64,000 bases of DNA. It comes from Gymnorhina tibicen (lineage: Eukaryota; Chordata; Aves; Passeriformes; Artamidae). Shown here in pieces: positions 10,786 through 24,500 of this stretch (within the stretch, counting starts at the first letter, position 1; each line of letters opens with the position of its first letter). The notes beneath the pieces are model-generated. The model had not been told where the DNA came from, ran no database searches, and saw only the letters and a list, made by a program, of their open reading frames with translations. The stretch is taken from contig VXAZ01003263.1 in assembly GCA_013399875.1 (NCBI GenBank), forward strand, positions 1,164,794-1,228,793, given 5' to 3'. The position numbers and the translations under genes were made by a program.

Positions 10786-13700
10786 CCTCACGTGTGTCTT
10801 TGGAGGGTCAATCATAATACTGGACAAATAGACTGACCAGCAACTGCTGCTGAGAAAAGTGAAGTCAGACCAGTAGCGTTGGTTTGCTGCAAAAGTTAAA
10901 CTGCTCATTATCCAGGCACACCTGCTAAATATCAAAATGCCAAAGGCCCAGTGCACTCCCGTGTTATGCCAGGTTTATGTCAGGGAAACTCTATATGCTG
11001 AAGCAGGGGGCTTTATAGGCCCACGGGGCTAAGGGTCAAATTCCAACCCTTGCGAGCCCCTCCCCTCTTAAACTCAACTATTTTAACATATTTAGTGATT
11101 GATTTTCTATTTTAATGTCCAGCCACTCTTGAAGTCAACCCATGTACCTAAAAGGAATCCAAATCTCATTTACCCAAAAGGGAAATTAATCTTAAGCCGC
11201 CAATTTTTACCACTCAGACGATCTTTAATAGGCGTCAAGAAAGTGGAGTAGGAGAAAGAGAGCAGCTTCTCCTTTCTGAAGAGCAGAGGAAGTCCTGCCA
11301 CACTCTTAAAATCAAGGGCATAGCCAGCTATTTTGGGAAGATTTTTATGGCTTTTGAAACCTTTCTGAATGGAATTGCTTCATGTTGCAGCATCCAAACA
11401 TCAGAAAATGTGGAATTTAAAAGACAAATATTTATTTCAGTTTTTCTGCTGATGCCTATGTGTTTTCCTCCCTGTTGCTGTGTGCCCTGTTCCTGTTGTG
11501 TTTGCCCCTTTGGACTTTACCTGTTGTGTGTGAGTGTTATCTTGCTGCAGTTATGCCATACTATCTAATTTGTTAAACACATTTTAAATGGTCTGATATG
11601 GGTGAATTCCTGAATGCTATACAGACATTCTCACTTTTAGAAATTGTGATTGTTCCCCAGAACTGTTACTCCCTTTTGCACCTCATGATTTTCTAGGACA
11701 TGTCAAACCTCTATTTTTTCCCTAGGAAAGAAGTCACTTCACTTTATGGAAGTAATTGCATCAAATATAGAGTGACTTGAAGTTATTTTCTTTCTTTCTT
11801 CTTCATTTTGTTATCCAGATATTCCTCATTGTCCCTTTGGGCGATGCCTGTCACAAACAAAATTATTGTTCCATAGTGATATAACCACAGTCTGCCAACA
11901 GGAAGCAAAATGTCACTGACTGTCACTGTTGTTACATGGAGCTTTTCCCAAGGCTGCGGATCTGGCAGCCTAAGTAATGTAAATCCTATTCACAGTCATT
12001 GTCCCACTGCAATTAACAGTTGGCTGGTCTGAGCTCACGAGCTAAGGTTTTATAGGCATGAGAGCAGCATTTCAAGGCTTTCCTCAAGTATATCCCTCCA
12101 AAGTGTGTATGTCCCTTTAGAAACCATTTCTCTGACATGTACCCTTACTCCAAATTTTGTGTAGTCCCATAATGAAATAGAACATGGAAAGAGATTAAGG
12201 ATTGAGTTTGCCTAGCTAACATACAAAAATAATTTGGCAGCCGGGACTCCATGGAGAAGGATGTAGGCAGGAAAAAACACAGTCTGGGACATAATGAATG
12301 TTTTTTAAATCCTCACAAGCTTAGGTACTTACTGTCAAGACCAGCAACTGGTGTATGCTATTACAAAAACATTTTCTTTTTTTATTTTTTTCTCTCCAGA
12401 ATCTGTTTTTAAGCATCAGTTGGTCATATTGCAAATAATCAATGGCAGTTAGTCTTATCAGGTCACAACACTATAAGTTATATTTTGCTATATAAATTAT
12501 TATTTAAATGATATTAAGTAGCATTAGCTCTATGGTAACAAGCAATGGCACATTTTGTACAAACAGATAAGCCTGCTCTTCCTACGCCCGTATCCAGGGT
12601 GCTGGGCTGAGTTTGTTCTCAGAGGGAGAAGGATATGATTACTGAGATAAAACAAAATCACACACTACAGCCATTATGGGGAATGGGGGAGGGGAGAATG
12701 TTAAATGTATGTAAACTTCAGGAGGTTAAAACAGTGTGTGCCAAAAGTCTCTGAACGTGTCAACATTAATAACAGCTGGAAGCAGGAGCAGAGCTGACTC
12801 TCCATTCCTAATGCAGAATTCAGCATTTAAGGTGCCAGGATGTTGATTTATCAAGCTTTTTCATTCTATCCCAGCAGCCCTCCCACATAATGGTGATTGC
12901 TGGTGATAAAGACAGTACACAAATGTTAAATAAAAAATTCATTTCTTACCTCTGGCGTAGCCAAGGAATATTGTTTCAATGCCCTAGATTATGTCTCCAA
13001 ACACTCGAGCAATATCTAAGGTATACCAATTAAATCAATTAAAAAACTCCAACCATCCAAGGGCACACTCTTAATGAAATAAAAATTGAAAATCAATCTC
13101 AGTAATATGAGAGAACAGAAATTCAGAACAAGCATGTAGCTTTCAAACAAAAACCTAGTGCTTTTGAATGAAATGTTTTGCAATAAGATCAGAAAGCAAG
13201 TCCTTTAGCTCCATGAGGTGTAAAATCTGAGGGAAGTGGCATTTGAGCGACACTGGCTGATTGCATTTCAGGCTGCATTTGAAGTCAGGACCTTCAACAC
13301 TGAAATGTATGTGTATCCTACTCTAAGTAGTCAAATTCTGCTAACAGCATGATGGTATGTTTTCATCTTTCGGCAGCCAGTAGGGACACTCCTTTGATGG
13401 TGTTTATACACCTCTGATATGGGTAAAGCAGCCTATTCTAAGCATTTAAAAGCCCCCAGTGTTATGTTAATGAGTAAAGTTTTATGATAAGTGTTTGCTT
13501 GGGTTATGAATTCCAAAAGCATGAACTGAAAAGGAATACCAACCATAGCTGGTATGCACTAATGTGTTTTAATGGATGTAAGCTAGAAGAGGAAAGAACC
13601 TTCCATTTTCCATCAGATCTTACTTGTATCAATTGCACTGTCAGTGCAAGTTAATACAACACCCACTTTCACTACCACTGTCCAGAGGTAGGAAGTACAG

Positions 13701-16700
13701 CTATTAGCTTCTGATAATGTAATATTAGTCCCTCTAATGAATAATACTTTCTACATAAGGATCCCAATTATTTTTATATTACATGTATCCTTCAACAGAA
13801 ACACAAAATGGCAAAACATATTGCTCCAAGATCAGGAGGTGACTCTATAGCAGATGCAGGAGAGCACCCTATCACCTGATCCAGTCTGTGGTCCCTGCAG
13901 GGACTTAAACTGACATCATGCTGCAGTCAGCCTTAAAGTTACTAATAAGGAGGCCTGAAAACAGGCAAATGTCTACCCCATCACATGAATAAATAAATAC
14001 CATAAAAATAGCAAAGGTGGTAAGTGAAAGTGCCCCTTGTAACCTAAATGCAATTTTTTTTAGTGAGGAAAGACAGTGCATGGGTCAAGCAGTTATCAGC
14101 TTTTGATTTGTATGATGCAGTGATGTAAGACTGTATCGTCTCTGCAGCAAGTCATTCATGCTAGCTGTGACAGAAGATATATATAGTTACCACAGTGAGA
14201 ACAAATCCTGTAGATTATTCTGGAAATCTGGAATAAAAATAGTAAAAGAATTATGGGAGTTTTCCCCAAAAGACAAGCCAGATACTCAAGAGTTTTCCTT
14301 TAACCCAAACCATGTTTTCTAATGAAGCACAACTCAAAGTCAGAGCCATCAAAAAACCCAGTCACAAAACTGTGACTGAAACTGTGACTAATTAACAGCT
14401 GGGTGGAAGACAGTTGACTACAGGGGTTTGCCCTCAGAATGCCACTATCTCTGTGGAAACTGGATGGGCAGGGAAGACTGGGTCTCAGACTTATTAGGCA
14501 CTACTCTAGATCCTTGTCAGTTCAGAATGAAGCCAGCACCAGCACACTGAAATATTATATAAGGATTGGCTGTCACTTTAAAACCAGAGAGGGTGTCTGT
14601 GGTTGATGGTGGGCCTGGGCTTCCCTGAGTGGGAAGTCTTGATTGACAGGGAGCTGCTGCTGACAAGAACTGTGGTTTGTGCCCTGGCGTCTAGGAGTGA
14701 AGAGTTTGGTTGAGCTGCTGATGGATGAAAAGTTTAGTCTGATCTAACTCCTGGCACATCATGGTTTCTGGCACAAATGGGTTGTGCTTGGGATGAGGCA
14801 ACAATACTCCAAACCCAGCATGCAGTGAGCATTCAGCATTCAGAAAGCCAACTCCTGTCTTGCATGGGACAGTTGGAAGTTGGGTTGATATCTGGACTGA
14901 TCAGAGGGAGAGTGTGTGGATGCTTCAGATGCTGTGAGAAATGCAGTGTCACTTTAATGTAACTTTCTGTAGGAGTCTTCTGTTTTCCCTTGCACGATCT
15001 GAAAGATTTCCTGAATTTACTTTTTACAACCTGAAACAAGTTAGCTATGCTACTTTAGCAGGTGGGTTGGGAGGCTGGCATTTCTTTAGTCAGCACTATC
15101 CCACATTGTCTCAATGAGATACAAACAAGAAAAGGTCAAGAAAAATCCAGTTGTAGAACAGCAAGTTATGCCTAGGAGAGGGAAGGGGGAAAAGAGGAAG
15201 GATACTGCAGCATTTGCTGCCACTGTATCATTTCTAGCCAGGTCAAGGAAAAAATCTTGCTTCCTACCTTGATAAACCATTAGTAATAGGTCAGGATTCA
15301 GCTGCTTCCTTTATCAGCATAGAGAGCTTAAATGTCAACGATTAAATGTTTCCATGGAGATCCCCTGAGCTTCACTAATGTGGGCACATTATTTACACCC
15401 ACACTGCTGGAGAAATGAGAATGACAGCACGTTTTTTTGTGCCCCAGCATATCTGAAGGAAATGCTGCAGCTGGACTCTGAAACAGCACCTTGGAACACA
15501 GAGGCACATCTCAGGGATGTGAGAGACACCTGTTCATCTGATTTTGGCTTGTTGGAAAGAAGCAGGCAGTGTTTTTGACATTGCATTCTGGAGAGATGAC
15601 TCCAGTGCAGAGGGATTGTCACAGCTGCTCAGTAGTAAAAAATGAATCCTTGCAGGAGGCTGCAGTAGGTAGTACATCAACTCTGTGACCTTCATAGGCT
15701 GCACACACTTTAGTTGTTAAGTTATTTCATCTGGGGAAAGAGCAGATAAATTCACAATCAGAGGAGTGGAGGAATATCTTGTTTGTTCCAAATTGGTTCA
15801 GCCTGGTTCAAGCTGATTATCTTGCATGGGAGTCACTCCAGAGTGACTTTCTCCATTAGTATTAATAACTGAAGTGTGAAAATTACTGGTGTTATTTTGA
15901 TGAATATTTCATCTGCCATTTAAATAAACTAATTTTCATTCCTTTCCACAAGCATGCAAGTTATGATGATATGACTGTAAGTGAATTTTGACTTCATGTA
16001 CACATTTATATAGCATGTTTCTGAATATTTACTTTCCATCTATGGTGATGTAGAAGGGATATTTTTTAGCAAAACAGAATGAAGTGCCATGGGACTTGTT
16101 TACAGCACCTTCTGCAGCCTGAGCAACTGCATGCAGGTGGCTGCCAAAATACTTTGTCAAATCAAATATTTTGATGTATGATAACCTAATAGAATACACA
16201 ACTGTATATTTTAAGGCACTACAGGCATGTTTAGTGATGAGCAGTAATAACCTACACAGTTTTCCATTAAAGAAAGCTTCAGAGTGAAATCTCTCCTTAG
16301 ACACTGCTGTCCAGATGCAGTAGGTTTTTCCATGGACTGTCCTTTTTCCTCATGAGATGCAAAAACCACTGGAGACAAAATTGGCAAATATGTATGACAG
16401 AAATATCTGAAATGTCTATCAAGTCAAATCAGATATGCCATGAGCAGCTTAGATTCCCATCTCCTCCACTACTCCTGGCGTTCACATAAGGTAGATCAGC
16501 CCCAAAGCCACACAGCCTTCTCCCAGTCCCTGAATGTGTTGGGTTGTACTAAATCTATTATACTTGTTGGCTTTGCTGTAGATGCAACAGGGACTAGATA
16601 AATAGCTTTTCACTTCCTTCCCTGACACACCAAGCCCTAGAGGAAGCAGATTTTGGTTTTTGGGGAGAGAGGATAGGGATTTCTTGCTGGGCATAGGCCG

Positions 16701-19177
16701 GGCTAGAGGATGGAGCATGGCCTCTTTGAGCATTGGAAGCCAGCAGACGTGATTTTCCTGAGTGTTGGATGCCCACCAAGGCTCCACTGTGCTGGGAGTA
16801 TTCCCTTCATTAGAGAAGAGGCTGAGTCTAGACCTGTGTCTTTACAGAACAGCTGGGTTGTAGCCATGCTTTTGCAATAGTATTCCTGGAAGTACCACTC
16901 TGTCTGATGGCATTTCTGGGAAGGTAGCAGAGCACCACTAACTCTGATTTAGTGTACAGCTTAATTTAAGTTTTTCCTGGAAGTGTAGCTGATGCGTAGG
17001 AAGATGCAAAGATCCTCCTTGTATAAAATCTGTTAAAGCTATTTGTTTACCATTTTAGAAAAGCAAAACACTGCTAGTGAGGATAGCCTTTTGGATGTGT
17101 AAGGACCACATGGACAAATTCATTAAAAACAGAGTTAGATTGATTGTTACTGATCCTGCTTCAAACAAAATTGCACTTTGAACAAATGCAAGACAGAAAA
17201 AAATTAAGTAGATTCACAGTGAATTTAAGAAGAGAATTCTTCTGTTATCAGTGATGCTAATGAACTCACTAGCTACAAAGTGGATTTTTGATCTGGATAC
17301 CCTTTACAACGCTGAAGTTGAAAAAAATCCATCTCATTAAACATTAAAAAAATGTCACAATGGAATGTCTAAATATCTTAATAGAAAACTGAGCTGGTTG
17401 CTTCTTGTCAGTAGTGTTGTTCTGGTTCAGGCTAGGAAAAACAAATGACCCCAGTTTCATGGCTGTCAATGGACGTGCCCCTCTCAACCTAGAAATTAGT
17501 AGGCCATTACCAACAAGTGTAAGAGGGTTGTTCTTATCCATTACCACATAAATCCCAAGTGTCTGTAGACAGGTGACCAACTGAATGTGTGAGAATCCAG
17601 TGAATCTGTGAGACTTAAGCTCAGGTCATAGAAATCTTGTTCAGTAAGTTGGGGAAATCTACAGTGTTGTTTCTTTAGTTATTCTTCAGAGGGCCTTGGC
17701 CCTTTTTACCTCAGCTGGATCTGATGCAGCTGATCAGGCAGCTCACACACATTTGGTAATGGGATCTGCAGAACCCCAGGGATGGTACAAGGAAACACTC
17801 AAAATAAATGCAATCAACTCACTTTTGATGCATCCTGGTTGGAGCTCGGTCATGTCATAGAGGCAAAGACCACAAATTCAGAATTAGTTTAGGTCCAGTT
17901 GGGTAATTATTTAATGGCTAATGAGCAGTGATGCTTCATGTGCTCTGAGGTACCTCTCAGATGTACCACATCCCCAGAAGGAGGAGTACAGAGTGAAACA
18001 CATAAAGGACATCTCTTTCCACAGGTCCCCTGCTTTACTCCCCAACCCCTGCACACACATGCAGACCTTTATATTTTAGTCATGAGCACCAGTGGTATGC
18101 AGGACATATCTTACCTAACCTGTATAAAGATTAAAGACAAAGCATTAAGTGCAGCAGGAAACAAAAAGAGAGAAGTGTGGCTAATCAAGCTGAGGCATAG
18201 GGACCAAATTCCAAGGTCCTGACCACACCCCTGGGTGCAAGGTCCATTTGCTGCTTTGTCCTGCCTTCAGGCCATTGGTAAACCTTCTCCAAAGGAGGCA
18301 TTTGGAGGACTCATTTTCCTGAAGATCATCAGCGCACTTCACTCATCCCCAGACAAATGGGCTACCTACCACGCAGCACAGTTTCCTGGAACATCATTTT
18401 TCACCAAGGTTGAGGGTTGATACTTTTATTTTGACTTTCTTCCCACTTTGAAAGGATAAATCTATATAACAAGGAGTTAGACAAGCATGTCTGATACTCA
18501 GTTTAAATCTAGACATCCAACAGGGAAAAATACTGCCATATATGCCTTGCAAAAGAACATTCTGTTCTATTTTTAAGAACATAGAATGATATAATCTGTG
18601 TTTTTTTCTTCTACAAAGAAAAAGTGAAACACAAAGAAAGTAACTTTCACCGTGACTCAGGCTTTAACATCTTTTGTTTCTTCATGTTTTTTCACGCTGC
18701 TGCTCACTTTTTCTGCAAGTACCACGTACCCTTTTAGAGACCTGTAGGAATTGTTCCAAAATTTCAGTACAATATTTTACATAATATTTTTCTTTATATT
18801 TTACTAGTGTCAATTTGGCAGGTTTTATTACTGTGACATGTTGCATCCTGAGCTGTGAAGAACAGTCTACTTGCTTGAGATCTTTAACGTGGAAAGAAGG
18901 ATGGTAACTATTGATCCTTGCCAGAAGATACATGAAAATCTGACACTTCAAATAAACTGAAAACTTTTACAAAATGAATGTTGAGTTTCAGCAAGTCTTG
19001 AGATAGGGAAAATAATTAGTATGTCTAGTTCAAGAATATGACCGCAGCAGTAACTAGTATTTGGCAGAGATAGCACAGAGAAAATATTCTTTCCCACTCT
19101 CTTCTTTGAACTGTGTCTTTCCTTCCTTTCGCACTAAATGTAGTTTAGTTTAGTTAAAGCCCTTTCTTTGTATTATC
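10786..19177. other. Unannotated AT-rich stretch
   Basis: I see no gene or recognisable transposon in this 8.4 kb. Frames such as 14777-14962 (plus), 15389-15622 (minus) and 16482-16787 (minus) look like chance. A perfect short inverted repeat at 15831-15848 is listed separately. The low repeat content is notable for its length, but it may simply reflect old insertions that I cannot recognise by eye. Confidence 0.5.
15831..15848. repeat. Short perfect inverted repeat
   Basis: AGTCACTC and GAGTGACT form 8-base complementary arms separated by CA. It is too short to assign a function. It could be a chance palindrome or a dimeric protein-binding site. Confidence 0.5.
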
Positions 19178-19205
19178 TTTTTTTTCTTTTTTTTTTTTTT
19201 TTTTT
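19178..19205. repeat. Poly-T tract
   Basis: This is a 28-base run of T with a single C at 19186. Read on the minus strand it could be the poly-A remnant of a retrocopy, but I recognise no source sequence beside it. Confidence 0.8.
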
Positions 19206-19408
19206 CTGTGGGGCAGAAATTTTTATCTGGGCCTGGGAAGGAAATAGGTTGATTTTATGCTGACAAGGTTACAGGACTTTACATAGCAATTACAGAATTA
19301 TTATAAATATATGCACATACAGAAAAAATATTTAAAGTTCCTTGCTACTGCTACAAAGCTCATTACTGAATTTTCAGTCTGTGGGAACACAGAACAAAAT
19401 AATATTGC

Positions 19409-19448
19409 TTACTTTAACTCTGTGAGTATTACTTTAACTCTGTGAGTA
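19409..19448. repeat. 20-bp direct tandem duplication
   Basis: TTACTTTAACTCTGTGAGTA occurs twice head to tail (19409-19428 and 19429-19448) with no mismatch. A perfect copy suggests a recent replication-slippage duplication. Confidence 0.9.
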
Positions 19449-20424
19449 CAGTAAGTATTCTCTTTGATTTGAATCAGAGTTGGTACTTCGTTCAGCGTTG
19501 AGATAAAATCTGTCCTGATTTCTTGCCTGTTTATCTTGTGGATAAACATGACATAAAACAATGATGAGGAGCATTATTTTTGGCTGCAGTGTGCTTTTCA
19601 GAGTAGGTGGAATGACACAAGACCACTAATAAAAATGCAACTCCTGTTCTTTAGACTTCTCCAATTCAAGACCTTCCCGATTAAATCTTTCACATTTACA
19701 GAAAAAGGAACTAAGCACATAATGCACATGAGGCTTCTATCCAGTAGCATAAATAACTTGTCCTTGCTTCCCTTTTTCACATGCCTACATGTTATTTCTA
19801 CATGCTCTTACACTGAGCACCACACTGTATTTTGTAGCAGTCTGTGCAGGAAAGCTCTGCTGATGTTCAGTTTCCATGAGCTAGGACAGATCCCGGGGGC
19901 TGTGTCTTTGAAATTGCTCAGAAATGCAAGACAGACAGTAAGAGACTAGAGCAGCCAGTCTGTAATGCCCTGCAGAAAGAAATTATTGTCTAGTAACAGG
20001 CTCTCTCATTTTATTACCAATGTTACTGTACAGCAGGAGGCAAAGAGGGTATTTGAATTCTGTGAAAAAATGCATTGTCTTTTTCCCTAGTTTATTTTCT
20101 CTATCGTTTGTCCATGCAGATGTGTGCAGATAGATTCATGTGACTGGCTGGATGTGACACAGGCACGTCTAACCTGTGTAAAGATGCTGTGGCTGAAATA
20201 GAACTGAATGCAGCTTGTATCTTAGAGAAGATACATGGGCCTGAATGCATATCATATATTCATACAGGCCTTTTGCTGACCCTGAATTTATTACAGAAAA
20301 CTAGGACCAGGGTCCCCAAAGTGTTCTGTAGAAAAACTTATTCCTTCTATTCCAGTAAGTTACCAAGTGTTGTTTATGAGTATCACAAACGGAACTCAAC
20401 ACAGGTGCTTGGTGTCAGGAGAAG
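19449..20424. other. Unannotated stretch before the solo LTR
   Basis: No supportable gene or repeat. Frames at 19635-19949 (plus) and 20189-20557 (plus) have no recognisable domain, and the second runs into the LTR. Confidence 0.5.
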
Positions 20425-20429
20425 AGCTC
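20425..20429. repeat. Target-site duplication, left copy (AGCTC)
   Basis: AGCTC lies immediately before the TG end of the LTR and is repeated exactly at 21094-21098 after its CA end. Confidence 0.8.
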
Positions 20430-21093
20430 TGTGGCGGTTTAGGCCAAATTCAGGGAAACGTCCAAAAGGAACGTCTCTTCAAAGGAAGGCAGGTTACAAA
20501 CCACCCCTCCCCCCAATTGGGTTCGGGAAAAAACAAATTTTCCTCAGAGGAAAGTGAAGGAGAAAATAAAACTATTTATTTAACAAACACACAGGAAAAC
20601 AATACTAATAATGCTAAATAATAAAATATCTCGCTCTGGAGAGAAAACCTGAAAGATTTTAGAGTCCTTCTGTGGGTGTGGTCTCTCTCCTCCTCCTCGG
20701 AGCTGGGTCGGCGTGGGGGGCCCCCCGCTCCAGGCCGGTGGAAGGTCCCCTGGTGGGGTTCTGATGTTCTGGTGTTCTGAACAAGTCCTGAAGAGAAGAA
20801 GGCAAAAAAACCCGAAGTCCCAAGAAGGAAAGAAACCTCAACTCTCCGTCCCTCTCCGAAGAAACAGAGCTGAAGAAACTGACCGAAAAGCCAGAAAAAA
20901 AAAAAAGTGCTTCCTCTGCCTGCTGCAGAAGTAGCTAATCTCTGTGTCCTTGAAGCACAAACTGTTTTGAAAAGTTCGCTCAGTTTTTTTCTCTGTCTCT
21001 TGCATCCAGTTTTAAAGGCATAGAAAGGCTCAGGAATCATGTCTGGGCATAGAGCAATGGTAGGGGATACAACAGCACAGTCACCCCAAGACA
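20430..21093 (-). mobile_element. Solo ERV LTR with intact ends (minus strand)
   Basis: A 664-base element starts TGTGGCGGTTTAGG and ends CCCCAAGACA on the plus strand, so it has TG...CA termini and is flanked by the exact 5-bp repeat AGCTC. Read on the minus strand it begins TGTCTTGGGGTGACTGTGCT, followed by TTGCTCTATGCCCAGACATG, a promoter-proximal block I recall from songbird ERV LTRs. A TTTAAAA TATA-like box lies at 21011-21017. Near the other end, AATAAATAGTTTTATTTTC provides a polyadenylation-like signal. No primer-binding site, gag, pol or env lies beside it, so it is a solo LTR left by recombination between the two LTRs of a provirus. The 172-codon minus frame at 20576-21094 is LTR sequence and not a gene. 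A 5-bp duplication is commonest for ERVL-type elements, but family naming needs a library search. Confidence 0.88.
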
Positions 21094-21098
21094 AGCTC
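21094..21098. repeat. Target-site duplication, right copy (AGCTC)
   Basis: This is an exact match to 20425-20429 and marks the right boundary of the LTR insertion. Confidence 0.8.
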
Positions 21099-21498
21099 TT
21101 GCTGTGATCTCAGTCCTGCAATGCTCCTAGTCAACCTGATGTGGAAGGTGAGGTGTTTATGGGAGGAAATTCTCATTCCCTCTATTTTCCTCATTCAGAA
21201 GTGCAAGACTTGATACACTTTGCACAACAGAAAATGTTCTCCAAACAAACCCCATAGCCTCTTGGAATTACTCTTTACCGTTAGTTTGTCAATGGTATAT
21301 TACAAAGGTCACACCTTCCCCTAAAGTTTACTTTGAAATGTTTTCTAGAAGGGAAGCAAAAAACATCTAGTTTGAAGCAGTCAATTTTAACATGACTAAT
21401 ATCATAATGTGTTTAATAACCTTCTAATGTATGTAGCAACCTAGAATATGCTCAGAAGTTTTATCACTGAATAAACAAACCTGCAGCAAATGTTCCCT

Positions 21499-21512
21499 TC
21501 TCTCTCTCTCTC
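21499..21512. repeat. Short (TC)n microsatellite
   Basis: Seven TC units in a row follow TGTTCCCT. The tract is short and probably only weakly polymorphic. Confidence 0.85.
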
Positions 21513-24500
21513 ACTAACTCCTTCCATTTTTTAATAGTAATTAAATCATTATTAGGTTGTGAATTAAGTTTTTTTTTTTCTCAAGGTTCTTCTTCTGTGC
21601 CCAAGGCATAATTATTCAGGCATAATTCTCTGTCATTCAGGAAGGATTAAAGGCCTCTTGGTTTATGCAGGTTATCTGGGTGATGACATGCTGGTCTCTG
21701 ATGGTTGCTGGGGATGGGCTGTGTTACTGTCCATCCTGCATCTCAGTCTCAGACAAATGTGTATTTCCAAGATTGTGTCTTCTGTTAGGGTTGGAGCAAT
21801 AAATCCTTATTTTTATAAGACATATAAAAATCCTCTGCCATGATATATGAATAAGTTCACAGCTGTTACTAGTTTAATACACTGTTTCATTCCAAATACA
21901 TTGTTTATCCTAAAAAAACCCACCAAAACTCCTGTAATTTTGTCAGGTTTGCATACACTGACTTTGACTTTTCAGCATCTCTTTTTCTTACACCCAGCTA
22001 TAGTGAGGCAAAATTGCTTAACAGCAAGGCAGACGCAAATTTTGACATCCAACACTGTACAGAGGTTAAGACCATCATCTGAGAGCACTATTTCATCAGG
22101 GAGTGGCTTAGCATGTGTTTTCTTTAATTTTTTTAACATAACCTTCCCTGCCGAGGTTTGATATTGTTGAATGTGGCCATGGGCTGTCTATTGTTTGCTG
22201 CAATGCTGTTGGAGTTTCACTCCTCGCAATCTGCACAGGCTTGGTGCAATTAAAACTTGCAAAGGAAAACTATGCGGTTGGGCACGCTACGCCTGAAATG
22301 TTTCATTCCTAGGTCTATAATGGTCACTGTGGTTTCACATTGGAGTTTCCCTGGTTCCTAGAAACCTAAATAGCAGACTATACTAAAGAAATGTGTTTCT
22401 GCTGTGTGCAGTGATTGTCAGCTCTTTGGATTCATGTGCTCAAGTCTGTTAGAGTTGTTTCAACAGGAATGCATTTGACAGCAAATTTTCCCTGCAGTTA
22501 TGGAAATTTATAAACTGTATCGATTTCATCAGATATTTTCCTATGGAAAGCAACTGAGAAAAACCAAGTAAGATCAGAATGGAAAATATACATTTATGTA
22601 GAGAAAGATAGATAAAGGTATTGTTCAATTTTTATTTTTTTTAATCATCCCAGCTAGAGTTAACAGAGTCTGGGTGAGGTAACTACAGTTCTTGCATGTC
22701 TGTCTGCTACATGCCTCAAAACATTTGCATGCACCTGAATAAAATTATTATTCCTGAATTTTTTCCACATTTTTAGGCACATGTCCACTACATTGTGCTA
22801 GTGTTGCTTGGGTTTTTCTAGAATCACGTTACAGCAGGAGATTAGCAAGTGTACTGAATATGATATTGCTGTTCAATACAATTCCATTTTTAATTTTACT
22901 TTAATTTCCTGATTTCTTCTGGAAGATTTGGCCCATTATAGTCTTTATATGCAATGGTTTTGTCATGTCTCTCCATGAGTATTTCCTAAAGCCAGCAGAA
23001 CACTCACTGACTTGTAATATAGATATGAGTTTATTTAGTAGTGCTACCAGGAGTTTTTTCTCACAATTTTTTTTTCTCTGAACAACAGTAATGTTCAACT
23101 TGTAGCAAGGCAATTGGATTTCTCACACAATATAACTTGTCAGAATCAGTCTTCTTGCACTGAAGTGTTGAAGTGTAATCTTCCATCTTTCTTAGTACCT
23201 TCTGCATAGTAAAATTTAATCACTGCTTTGTTTAAACAGTATGGACCTATGCATCAGAATAATTGCTGCACTACTTACCCAGCTTTTGGGTACTCTGACC
23301 TCAGCAGTGTCTCTTGCTTTCTTTGATTCTTTTCTTTCCTTTTCCTTCTGAATTTATACAAACCCAATAAAGAACCAAGACGCCAAACCACCAAGCGGAG
23401 GCTCCTGCAATTGAAAGCAACCAGACTATGACCTGAAGGAGCTGCCAGTCTGTGCCATAAGTCTGTGCCACCACACACCTCCTGCTCTCTGAGACAGGGA
23501 CTGGAGTACTCAACAGGCTCACGATGCTGTTGAAGACATGCTGTCATTATTTGGCTTTTTAAAAAAAACTTAATTTAGCTCTTGTACCTATTCATAGAAA
23601 TTTTCTTGTCACATTCCCAGTGTTATTAGGTTCATGTATTCACTGGAAGTTTAACTGAAGGCTATGGCACTTCTGAAGTTTAAGCCTAGGTAGTTTTGCT
23701 TGATTATGTACTTGCAATTCATATTTTCCTAATATTGTTTTGTCTATGTAATTTAAATATTTCTGGGATTTTTTTTTGTGTTGATTGGTTTGTTTTAGTT
23801 TTTTTCCTTTTCCACAGTGCCAGAACACTCTGTAGTTGGTGCATTCACCAATGTCCTGCTGTCTGGCATGCCACTACCTATTTGTGTGCTGCTATGTCTC
23901 TGCATCTGGTGCTTCTCCGAGCTTTCCAAATAATTTCATTTCTTGCCATTTTGTGCTACATGGATATCCTCCATGCATAGTCTCATTCTTCTGTTCCTGC
24001 TTGTTTCTCTGATAGATTATAATATGATTGTTTTAATTTGTCTGTAACTTTTGGTATAATGATGTCTCTTATCACAGTTATGGTTAGCAGTTCAGGATGC
24101 TTCGTTTCAAGGCAGAAGTGATACAGAAGGTACAAATACATACTTACCACTATTGGTTGGGCTTTGAGATAGAGCAGTATCAAACATTGTTCTTTCATCA
24201 GGATGTTACCACCATATCTGCACATCTGCCCTTCAAATATACTTTTCTGCTTCTGCAGTATTTGTTTGGTATATTAACTTCTTGCCTTGCTTTTTTTTTT
24301 TTTTTTGTGCAGCAGATGAAGACTGCTGTGATTCACTTTCAGGACTGGACTTGGCACATTGTCTAACTTTCCTCTTGTCCAAAGCATTTAGCTATTACCA
24401 TGAAAGCTAAAAATATTCTCAGATGTGCTTTGAACCTTTGATCCCTGTTTCTGGTCAGAAATTACTGCATCTTTCAAGAACTGATAGTTGCATGGGCCAG

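Noticed and set aside
19178..19500. Minus-strand processed retrocopy with the poly-T tract as its tail
   Set aside because: No clear polyadenylation signal or recognisable transcript lies on the expected side, and no target duplication was found.
20576..21094. 172-codon minus-strand open frame
   Set aside because: It coincides with the solo LTR from its outer edge, with low-complexity Phe and Arg/Glu runs from T-rich and A-rich DNA; it is not a gene.
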